Positions 23,831 to 33,700 of a stretch of DNA of 64,000 nt are shown in pieces. The translations under genes and the position numbers were made by a program. Source of the stretch: Opisthocomus hoazin. Lineage: Eukaryota > Chordata > Aves > Opisthocomiformes > Opisthocomidae. The stretch lies in assembly GCF_030867145.1 (NCBI RefSeq), contig NC_134433.1:8631216-8695215 (forward strand), given 5' to 3'. Every line of letters starts with the position of its first letter. Within the stretch, counting starts at the first letter, position 1. A model generated the notes under the pieces. That model was not told the origin of the DNA and did no database searches. It saw only the letters and a program-made list of their open reading frames with translations.

Positions 23831-25936
23831 GTAAGTATCCTTAACATGAAGTCAGTTACCCGAGTTGAGGATTTCCTGTCGAAGTGTTGCTGAACTTTTT
23901 TTTTTTTTCCTCAAAAGCAAAAAAAAAAAAAAATACCCCCCCAACTTTTCTTCTCAGCTGCGCGCGACTAAAGACTGAAAGAATTTTTAAGTGCAGTAAC
24001 AGTCCCTTCTGCGAAGACTGGGGAACTTCTCTAGTACTCTTGCATTTATGCTGTTCAGAAGTTGCAATTCTCTTTATCAGTATTCATCCTGCTTTATTAC
24101 AGCTCTGGTACGCCCTAAGCACTATTAATAGAAGGGAGTAATCATTCTTTCATGTTCATTATTGTGAAGAACACTTGTTTGAATCTGAAAAGCATCCTGT
24201 CTTGCTAACTGACGTTCATATTTATATATACACACAGAGTTTATCTTGCAGATGTTGGTGGCACGTTGCATGTAGGTTTTCAATAATGACTTCAGTGAGT
24301 TTTTTAGGAACCATTTGGAAAGGAGCACTTCAGGTATCTATGAGAATTTTTATAGAAAGTCTACTAGCATATCGGAAAGGATCAAGCTGAGAGATTACAC
24401 ATCGCTAATACCAAGAAAGGTGGTGTTCTCTTCAGCAGCCCTAAAAACTTTTCTGCTGGGGAAGGCTTAGGAATAGTTTCAGAAGAACAGCTGTATTCTG
24501 CTTGGAAACTGAACAGAGAGCCTGGACAGGTCTTGACCTGAGAGTAGTTGATGTGATGTTTACATTGTATGTCACCTTGTTAAAAATGAGCTGCTGACTC
24601 AAGATGCTTACTCTAGTTTGAACAATCCCATCCTAGTTTTAGTGAAACTTTTTTTAACATTAAGCTCTTGTAGAAAGCTCGCTATTAAAACATGGCCTTT
24701 AAATACCTGGCCTTTTGGTCACTTTAATCTTGGTATGCCAAGGAAAAACTTCCTCGACTAGCTAATAATTTCCTACTCTTGCTTTTCAAAGCAAAACAGA
24801 GCTTCATGTTGAAGCTGCCTCTCCTTAATGGTTGGTTTGGCAAATAAACTACTCTGACCCGTTTGGCTGGAGAAGCCCAAAACCATATGTACTAGTTAGC
24901 TTCAGCATACAAAATGAGGAGGAGTGTGGGGGGGGAAGAAATATGACACTAAATGTCATTTAAAGGGGTTGTACTGTCTGAACAACTAGAACAGCTCCTG
25001 CTAGTTAGTTTTTCTTCACCAAGGTTGTACAGGGGATGCTTCCTTTCTTACACTTCTGTAAGAATTGTGGGGGTGGGGGAAGGCTCCATCTGTGACAAAC
25101 TAGTACTGCAGTATCTCCTCTGCAGAAATGCTTTGACTGAATGGCACTTTCTCCAGTATAGAGAAGCATGAAAATGCTTAATGTTGAGCAAAAGACTAAG
25201 CAAAGGAACTGAATGTCTTATACAACTGCCTGTAACTAGAGTGTAAGAATTGTTAATGCAGCTGACAGTTTCCTCTGTCTGACAGAAAGGGACTGTAATG
25301 CTCCAGAGTATCCTTAACTAACCTCAGCTCTGTTGCCATGTTAAACTTGGCCATGGTAAAACAGTGCTCATGACAAATATTTAAGTAATTGGCTGTGTTG
25401 CTTTTTTGGAGGGCGAAAGCTTTTCTAAGTCCTGGTGACTCCTCCTAAGTAAGTGATGGGCAATGAGTTGGATGAGAAGGGGACACGTAGCTGGTTTCAA
25501 ACAAGAACAGTCTGACTTTGTAGCTGTGGTGTTATTGCTTAACGAAGCACTGCTATGCCATTTTGTACTGCACTTCGCTGTTGAAGCAGCATCCATCATT
25601 CACAGTAAGTGACGCATGGAAGTTTCAGTGATAAATCGGCAAGTGTTTAGCCCTATGTGTGAATAATCAAACGTTTACACGCTACGTGCTTGACAAGCAA
25701 CAGGAGTAACAGAAGCCTGAAAGTCTGATAGTTGAGCTTGGATACACAGTATGGTGAACTAACTGAAGTCTTTCTCAGGTGATTATTTTGGATTTATACA
25801 TCTTCTGTTTAGAGGTATGTAAAGTTCTTGAACAAGTAATTATTATCTTCCTTGAGCTTGAAACACTATTTAACATCTTTAAAATAATTGAGGATAATGA
25901 GGGGGTTTTATTTTAATAACTGTGATTTCTTTGTAG
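23831..25936 (+). other. UBE2G1: UBE2G1 intron 5, inside the 3' UTR
   Basis: The donor GTAAGTATCC at 23831 and the acceptor TTTCTTTGTAG ending at 25936 bound a 2.1-kb intron after the stop codon. The stop is 37 nt before the junction, under the 50-55 nt rule, so it should not trigger nonsense-mediated decay. Poly-T and poly-A tracts at about 23893-23935 are low complexity. Confidence 0.78.
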
Positions 25937-26680
25937 GTCTTCAATTGAGAAACATGGCACTGTTTTTTTCCTGCACTCTACCCACCTTTTGCTGGACTTC
26001 TGTTGTTACAAGTTGGCAAACACTGGCTGGAACTGGGCTGCAATAAAACATGCCAGTTATCAATGCTGACAAGAGCCTAACAAGTGCCAACACAAGATGA
26101 TTACGCATTTTGAAATCTAATGAACTGCTTTAACCTTCAGGAAGAATTGTAAAGATGTGTACATAGCACAACATGATCCGGATAATATATATACTGTTCA
26201 TGTACATCCACAAATACACATTGTACCAAATAATGCTGTCTGTAGTTAGGAATAGAATCGTGTAAATTCTAAAGATTTTAGCAGGTTTTTCTCTCCCTAT
26301 TCATTGTTTCCTATCAATTTTAAAAAAACAACAACTTGTGAAGCATGTCAGACTAAAACCAATTTGGACAAAGTTGTTTTGTTTTGGTCCCCCCCTTAAT
26401 TTTTCCTTTGACCCACTGAGGCTTAATTAAAATCTCTTGCTTATTAAAGTTTAGTATCTCTTTTATTGGTTTTTGGAAGTGTGCTCCCTTTTATTTCCCC
26501 CATCAGAACTTAAAAATTTTCCTAATTAAACCCTGAAAGAATTTGCTATCAATTACTTGTGTCTTCTTTTTATGATGACCTTTGTAGTCCCAAAGGTGCT
26601 TCCCCCCCTTATTTAAACCCAATTGCCCATAGTTCTTGAATTGGGTATAGCAATAAAACTGGCCACGGAGCAGCCTGCTG
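25937..26680 (+). other. UBE2G1: UBE2G1 3' UTR, main part (exon 6)
   Basis: The segment from 25937 to about 26,270 reads like the strongly conserved vertebrate UBE2G1 3' UTR as I remember it, for example AGAAACATGGCACTGTTTTT, GGGCTGCAATAAAACATGCC and CAACATGATCCGGATAATAT. Possible poly(A) signals are AATAAA at 26042-26047, ATTAAA at 26443-26448 and AATAAA at 26652-26657. The end given here assumes the last; a longer 3' UTR into the following kilobases is possible. Confidence 0.72.
26652..26657 (+). terminator. UBE2G1: Candidate poly(A) signal AATAAA for UBE2G1
   Basis: This canonical hexamer lies about 715 bp into the last exon. The U-rich ATTAAA site at 26443, followed by TTTTATTGGTTTTTGG, is an equally good candidate, so alternative 3' ends are likely. 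Confidence 0.45.
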
Positions 26681-29600
26681 GATTTTTAACTTCCAAGGGA
26701 CTTGAGCGCTTTCATTTGGAAGTTCAGTTGACTAAGTTAGTCCATGATAGGAATGAGCTGCTTTTTATGGGTGATATTTTCTTCTTTTGCTTTTTTCATT
26801 GCTTGTTTGTGGGGTGGGGTGTGGGGGGGGGAGGCTTGTTTTTTCTCAAGGTTGAGTTCAAGCATGCACATCTGTAGGCTTTCAAATGATTAACTTCTGG
26901 GTTTGGTATCAAAAATAGTTTCCCTCCTCTTTCCTTTTTCTCTTCTGTGCCCCTTCATATTCTTTGCCTTCTACTTCAGAGTTTTCCTCATCTAATGTAC
27001 AAAGAAAATTGCGATGTATATTTTCATGTAATTTGATTTTTTGGAATTCTGTCACCTTCTGTAGTGAGTTCTTCCAAAATATAATTTTTTCCAATAATAA
27101 TGTGTCAAACTGCCTGTTTTGAGTATCTAAATAGGAAGGGTAACTGCAGCTGGAGCACAACTTACCTGAACATCTTCAACAACATAACATCAGCAAACAC
27201 TTGTTGAATTTGATATACTGTATTTAATTTTGAAATAATTAAAAAGCAAACAGAACACACACCTTTCTTCCTATTGTAACCATCTTTGGCCCTCCAGTGA
27301 GCAAATGCTAATCTCGGACTATCTGGTAACAGTTTTCCAGGCCTACCTGAAATACCTCTCTACCAAAGAAACTTTCTAAAGGAACTTGCAACTACTTGAC
27401 TGTTCTCTGCTCTGTCACAGGTTCACCACAGCTTTTAACAGCACAGAGTAACCCACTAATAAATCAAGAGTTCCAGTGCTAAAGAGTCATCTCATAAGAA
27501 GCCTTCAGTACTAACTTGCTAGCAACCTGAAATGAAGTGCAGCCAGCTGTGCAACATGCATATACTGAAAGGCAGATATTGCAGGTTTCTGGAGGGGTGT
27601 GCTGGGGCGGAAGGAGATGACAGTTATTAGTGGCAATACAGCCATATGGGACAAAAAAAGCCATTTAGTAAGTACAAGATGACTTACAAGTAAAGGTATT
27701 GCTTCCTCCTACAGGTGTTTTAGATAAACATAGGTGTGTTTAATGTCCACATTGACATATTTGGTAGCTAATTATTTTGAGAAATCATTAGTTAAATCTG
27801 CTTTTAATTGGGTAACCTGCTCATGTAAGCAGGCAGATATGTGCAGTACTTCAGGGCTATTAAAGCCCAGACACAATAGCTGATCTCAGTTCCCGTTTGA
27901 GTCCTTGTCTAAAATTGCTTGAGAGGAGGTTTCTTGCCCACCACCAGCTGGCTACCCTTTTACACTGATCTAAGAGTTGGGACTGTGCAGAATCGCAGTG
28001 GCATGGTGCCATTCTGTCCATAAACAGAACATTGGGAAGAAGCTGCTCTTCCTAAACCTAGCAGTGGACTTCTTCCCCATGGGCTGCCCTTCCTTTTCTC
28101 TTTCCACAGTGCATTTAAAGAGCTGGCAGCAAGTTGAGGTAATTGGTACTTGCTGCTTTCAGCAAGTTCAACGGTGTTCTCTGTTTTATCTTATGAAGTA
28201 ACACATACAGTTCACAACTGACTCATCTGTAAACTTCACAAAATAGTTTAAAGCTTTGTTTTTCTCATTTCTTCTCCAGAAGAGCTGCTTGTTTGTTTTT
28301 TAAGGGGTAGGCCTAGAAAAGTTAGTCTTGCATCAGTGGTATGGCAGAACTGTTAATTCCACAGCAGTGTTGGTTCCCCTCTTTGTAAATTATTCAAATA
28401 TAATCCCTGTTTGGCTTACCCCAGGTAGTTTGTGATTCCATGTGACCCAGATATTCCAGAGGAAGGAGCATTACTGTGAGATACTGTTCAGACATACAAG
28501 CAGCAGGTAGGGCTAATGCCCAATGACTTAAAGAAAGAGGCAGCAAATGTCCAGGTTGTAGAAAGCCACTGGAAGGCATAGAAATGGCCTTTTTAACTCT
28601 TCTGTGGTCACAGTTGGCTTTTTGTTTGTTCTTGCCCCACACGTGAAAGGGATCTGGCTATGACGGTTACCGATACGACCAGAAATTTCTGCTTAGCCTC
28701 AAGATAGGAACACCATTGAGGAGATGCAGTACGTATACGTAATACTAGAATACTCATTGAACAATCAAGTGAACTAGCATTCTTATCCAGTTTCACTTGT
28801 ACCAAGATCTTGTATCTGGTTTGGTTTATGGTGGTTGTCAGCGTACTGGATGATTAGTTATGCTTTTTATAGTTTTCTGGAGGCTTGTAATTATAGCTGA
28901 GTTTTTTGTGCTGTTTTTTCCCCCAGCACACGGTGGCCTGCTTTCCAGATAACACTGCATCACTGGGGGAAAAGGCAAAAAAAAAGCATGGAATATTAAT
29001 AAATTTCAAAGTAGTATGGCCATCCTCATTCCTTTTTTGTATTTCTCCATGCTGCCCCGTATGCATCAGAGAAGAACTCTGTAAAAATCAGAAGGGCTGT
29101 TCAGCTGTCATTCTCAAATTCTTTCCTGCTGTGATGCCTAGAAAATGCTTATTGATACTAAACGATCAATAAATGGAGAACTTAATTCTGAAGTGATTAT
29201 AAGTGTATTTTGTTTCTTTGGTAGGCTGATGGGGTGGACTTTTTATTGCGTCTGTACCATCTGGTGCGCTGGTCTTGGTATGGTGCCATCACAACGCAAA
29301 CAGAGGAGCACCATAAGTCTTACAACTTCTGCATATCTTCAGAGGCGCGTACGAGTGATTTCAAACCAGACCAGAAGGTGCTTGGGTTTTAAAGAGAGGC
29401 TGTAATAAGATGGCTTCCTGCCCAGGCAAATCCTCAACAAAAGATGAGATTCCCGATTCCTCAGATGAAAAACATAGCAGGAGTTTGCAATCTGATCGCT
29501 GTTGTTACTCAGAAATTCAGCGAAAACTGAATCTGATCAGGCAGCAGTACTGTTTTCTCGCAGTTACTGCACGTGATCAATAGCCGTGGTGTAAGCTGGC

Positions 29601-29929
29601 TGCGTAGCCGTGTCGTACACATTTGTCATTGAGCTGTGAAAAATGAGACGGGTCCTGTTTCATCATACGGCTAGAAACTGCAGCCTGTGGCTTGCCTCGG
29701 CCTAGTTCTGGTTTTGCTGTTGTCCAGCAGGCACAAAAAACCTGAGATATGAGGCAGAGCAACTTTTCGAAGATCACTTAGTGGTGAAGTTGGGAGAAGA
29801 TGATGTCTGTAAAACAATACTGTGCATAACGTGTTCAAACATGTATTTGAAATTTGCTCTTTAGAGCAAACAAAAAAAATTCCCATTGGATCAGCGGACA
29901 GTGTGCTGGTGTTTCTGCTGTCCCTAGGC
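26681..29929. other. Intergenic (or extended UBE2G1 3' UTR), no gene seen
   Basis: This is AT-rich sequence between the likely end of UBE2G1 and the ANKFY1 CpG island. Further AATAAA hexamers occur at 28998-29003 and 29168-29173 and could serve longer UBE2G1 transcripts. Short ORFs on both strands have no recognisable domains. A minus-strand ORF at 26909-27160, with a donor-like site beside it, is discussed under findings. Confidence 0.7.
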
Positions 29930-30538
29930 AGGACAGATCACGAGCAGTGAAAACAGCGGAGGCTCAGGTATTTCGCAGGCAGGGCTTCAGAAAACCGCCT
30001 TGTTACTTGTCCTTCCCTGGCCCGTCTCGGCTCGCAGCCACGCGTTTTGCCCACCGGGCACAGCCCCGGTGCCAGGGCCGAGGACTCCCGGCCGAAGCCG
30101 TAGCGCAGGAGCTGAAGGAAGGCCGGCAGTGGCGGCTCCGCGCTGCAGACCCCCCGGGCCGGGACGCGGTGCTGGCGCTCCCGTGTGCTGCGCCGGTCCG
30201 GGCGGGAGCGGGCGCGCCTCGCTGCTCGATGGCGGCGGAACCGCGGACGAAGCGATGGCCGCCGCCGCGCCCCGGCCCCGGAGCGTCTTCCCCCGCAGCT
30301 GCGCTGTTTCCTCCAGCTCCGGCTGCGGGGCCTGGCTGCGGCCGCGGCCGCCGCGCTGTTCGCCGGCCAACGCCAGGCACCGGCAGGGATCGGGCGGGCA
30401 CTAAGGCGGGGACGGAGAAACTCCACAGCGGCTGACACCGGGCACAGCGCCTGGGCCGCTGGGCCCCGCCGCCTCCCGAGGGGCCGGGCGGGGAGCGGGC
30501 GGGGCCAGGCCCTGGCTGAGGCGGGGAGGAGCCGCCGG

Positions 30539-30545
30539 TATAAAG
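30539..30545 (+). promoter_or_regulatory. ANKFY1: TATA-like box TATAAAG
   Basis: The heptamer is embedded in GC-rich sequence 162 bp before the ANKFY1 ATG. If used, transcription would start near 30,570. A TATA-like box in a CpG island is not the common case, so its use is uncertain. Confidence 0.5.
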
Positions 30546-30628
30546 CGGCGCGGGGCCGGCCCCGGCGTGGCGGGTTTGGGGTTCTTGCGGAGCAGGTGGC
30601 GGCTGGACCCGGGGTGGAGCCGCGCTTG

Positions 30629-30638
30629 TCTCGCGAGA
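30629..30638. promoter_or_regulatory. ANKFY1: CGCG element TCTCGCGAGA, copy 1
   Basis: A perfect 10-bp palindrome matches the CGCG element bound by BANP and earlier linked to ZBTB33/Kaiso at housekeeping promoters. It lies 63 bp before the ATG. Binding here is inferred. Confidence 0.75.
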
Positions 30639-30670
30639 GCGCCAGGCTCGGGCGGTGGGCGGGCGGCGGC

Positions 30671-30680
30671 TCTCGCGAGA
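30671..30680. promoter_or_regulatory. ANKFY1: CGCG element TCTCGCGAGA, copy 2
   Basis: This is an identical second copy, 42 bp (about four helical turns) after the first and 20 bp before the ATG. The outer bases also pair, since the copy reads CTCTCGCGAGAG, a 12-bp palindrome. Confidence 0.78.
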
Positions 30681-30697
30681 GCTGCGGCCCCGGACCC

Positions 30698-30710
30698 AAC
30701 ATGGCGGAAG
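30698..30710 (+). promoter_or_regulatory. ANKFY1: YY1/ETS-like motif containing the ANKFY1 start codon
   Basis: AACATGGCGGAAG combines a YY1-type ATGGCGG core with an ETS-type GGAAG. It holds the start codon and covers the whole coding part of exon 1. A is at -3 and G at +4, so it is also a strong Kozak context. Confidence 0.55.
30701..30710 (+). CDS. ANKFY1: ANKFY1 coding exon 1 (10 nt coding)
   Basis: ATG GCG GAA G encodes MAE and the first base of codon 4. The donor GTGAGG follows at 30711. Joined to 35789 it gives MAEEEVAKLEKHL, the expected N-terminus. Confidence 0.93.
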
Positions 30711-33700
30711 GTGAGGGGGGGGAGCCGGGGCCAGGGGCCGGGCGGGGCCGCGGCCGCACGGTGGGTGCCGCCGGCCGGGGCGGCTTCTCCGCTGGCGAGG
30801 GGCCGGAGGGTAGCCCCCGGGGGGGGCTCCCGCTGGTCTCCTGGGGGAGCCCGGCTCGGCGCTGCCCGCGGCGGGTGGGGCAAGGCCGCCCCCGAGGTGA
30901 ACGTGAAATGGCGGGGGAGGGGGGCTCTGCCCGGCCCGGGGCCGCGGGCTGGCACCTCGTGGGCAGGGCGGGCCTTGCGCGGGCGCCTTCGCCCCTCGGG
31001 AGCGGGGTTTGCGGGGTAGCTGTGCCTGCGGGGCTGCTGAGGGCGGAGTGGAGCTGGCCGGGCCGTCCCGCCGGCCCCTTCCCCGGTGAGGCGGGGGCGG
31101 CGGTGAGTGAGGCCGCCGGCCCCGGGACTGCCGGGGAGCGGGGCGAGAGGCCGTGCTGCAGCCTCTGGTCGCTGCCTGCCGGGAGTCCTTCGCAGATCCG
31201 CAGGGCCGGTCGCCTGCGTTGGCTGTGCTCGGAGGCTGTCGGTTGCACCGTTTCAAAATTCAGTTAGCTGAGGTGATGGGATTCGAAAAAACACTTGGAT
31301 CTTTACAGTCCGTTCTGCAGGGCAGAAGCTTCCTCTTTTCTTCCCTGGAGGAAACTGAGTCGGCAAACTGAAAATAAAATACCCCAAGTGGGAAAGGAAA
31401 CCAAGGCTCTGACTTCCAGTCTTAAAGCACAGCCTTCAACTGTAGAAGTGCAGCTGTCAGACAGTGGTTGAATTTTTAAGCCACTTGTGAAAGATTGACT
31501 GGGATGAAGCAGATGCTGATCCCCTGGCACGCATCAGCCGAGAGGATGCTGCAGTCAAGCTGGTTTAATAAATCCTTAGAGGAACTTTTTAACTTTGTGT
31601 TCTGAAATACCACTGTTTCATATTCAGCTGCCCAGCCTCTTAGGCTTGCTTTTAAGCCTTGGTGACCTGGTTCTGGTAGGCATTCGATGTCAAAAATACC
31701 TTCAGGTGGTGAAAGTTTCCTCTCCGAGACCCTCAAAGGATCTGAGGCTTTGGTTCAGGGTTGTGCTCTGCAGAATGAACCTGCAGTTGATACAAGCTCT
31801 GTTTCAGACATCCGTACGTCTCAAGATCCTTCCCTAATACAAGTAATTCTCTGGTCTTTTGGCTGAAGAAAGCACATGACCAAGAAGTGATCCTGCATGA
31901 ACAAGAGTAATAAGCTGGAGTTGTAGCTTTCCCCACTCAATTTGTTGTGGTATCTGGATGGAGGGGCGCATTTTGTCCCTTCACACAAAGTACCTATCTG
32001 CAGTAACACTTTTCTAGTTAAGAACTGATGGTATTGGAGAGTCAGCTCAAAAGTGAAGGCATGTTAAGGGAGGGAGCTTGTCAAACTGTGGTCCTCAGCT
32101 CAGAAGCTGCTCAATTTGTGAAAGTGTTGCTTCTTTGTGCAGAAGCTCTGAATTAATTTATTGCACTTACTAGCTACAAATTGATTGAACAGTTTATAAA
32201 GACAGGAGCTGAACTTGTTTTTGTAATTTCTGTAAGAGCTCTGTACTACTGGTGCCAGAGCATACTAGGTTACATGCAGGTGTGGGTTAAAACGGTTGGA
32301 TTAATGTTTGAGTCTGGAGCAGCAGGACGTGCGCTGTAGTACTCTGGGGTGGTTGTCAGGGTAAAGATCATAAGTGTGCAAAAATGAGAAGGAACAAGAA
32401 AGCAGTAACTTGCACAGCAATGGGGAGATGGAGGTCAGAATGTGGAGCAGTGGACAAAGGACCTGACTGGAGAGGGTAAGGAAATAATATATTTTTCTGA
32501 AATACTTGACTTGGGTCCATTTCAGAAGTAAATAAAAGCTTATCCATATTGTTTCTGTGACTGCTGTTGATGGGTGGGACAGGCGGTGTAATGAGTTCCA
32601 CCAGACACTCCCTGTAGTTTTTGGTACACGCTATCTGTCACCCCATTTCTTCTTGCCTCCCTACTTATCTCTTTGGATTTGGCTATCTAGTTGCTCTGGA
32701 GTACTGCTGTGCCTTCTCCTATAAGAAAATGTTGGTAGCCTTTTCTGAAGTCCTCTTTAAAGTCTTTGATATGGAACAAACTTCTACGGGTTCATGAGAT
32801 GCTAGTCTAGCTGCTGGAAGACTGTTGACAAACACTGCTTTTATTTTCTTGTCTAGCCATCTGTTAACTTTATACCTAGACTATAGGCTCAGAAAAGGAG
32901 TTACTTTGCGTACACCTCTCTGCTGAACCCAAGCATCCTGTTCATCGATGCGTGTGAATTCATGTTTAGCCAGAGACTTGGCAGTATCTTCCAGTAAGGC
33001 TGTCTTTTCAGTGTCTTTGTGCAGGGATCTTCATTAGATGTGTGTATGCACGCAGTAATTGTACATTATGCTTGGGAAACAGTCAGATGAATGGTCATAT
33101 GTAATGTGGACTGGCAATAATAAGCATTCTGTCAAAATGATTGCCTGAAGATACAATGGGCATTTTACATTGATTTTTAAAAAGTGATGGCACTTCTCCA
33201 CACCTCCAAAATTGAGGACTGTAAATGGTAAACCTGGAGTTGTAGTGCTACTTGTTTAAATAGAGGTGGTGCTTCTACCTGGGATTGAGCAGCTTCTACT
33301 TTTGAAGCAACTCTAAGTGACTCTAACTCTGTAAATACACAATGTACAGGGAAAACCTGAGGCTTTGCTCTTTTGCAGTGAATGTTGGGTTAACTGGACT
33401 GTCTTGAATGTGCACCTGAAAGGTGCTGTAAGATCAGACGTTGTCTGCAAGTGTGCAGGAGTTGCTACTACACGACTGGTGTGCATGTTGTGTAGAATAA
33501 GAGAAACTTCTGTTTTACAACTCCTGTAATTCTTACAGTAAGCGGATACCTATTGGTGCCTCTCACTGAGGCTGCAGGAAGCGTGTGTGCTGTCAATCTG
33601 AAAACAAGGTTTGTCAAAGCTTCGGTTTTTTGCGGTACTTTGGCCGCAGTAGCGATTGTCTTGGATTGCCCTGGAAGCAGCAGTCACAAGCTTGGTTGTC

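Larger units (their letters stand above)
29930..31220. promoter_or_regulatory. ANKFY1: CpG island and promoter of ANKFY1
   Basis: CpG-dense, GC-rich sequence starts about 770 bp before the ANKFY1 ATG and ends about 500 bp into intron 1. It holds repeated GC boxes, a TATA-like box at 30539-30545, two TCTCGCGAGA elements and a YY1-like GATGGCGGCGG at 30228-30238. Overlapping long ORFs on both strands here are a composition effect. Confidence 0.9.

Noticed and set aside
29938-31256. Long overlapping minus- and plus-strand ORFs (up to 436 codons)
   Set aside because: Composition artefact of the ANKFY1 CpG island. The products are Pro/Ala/Arg-rich with no domain, and several frames are open at once.
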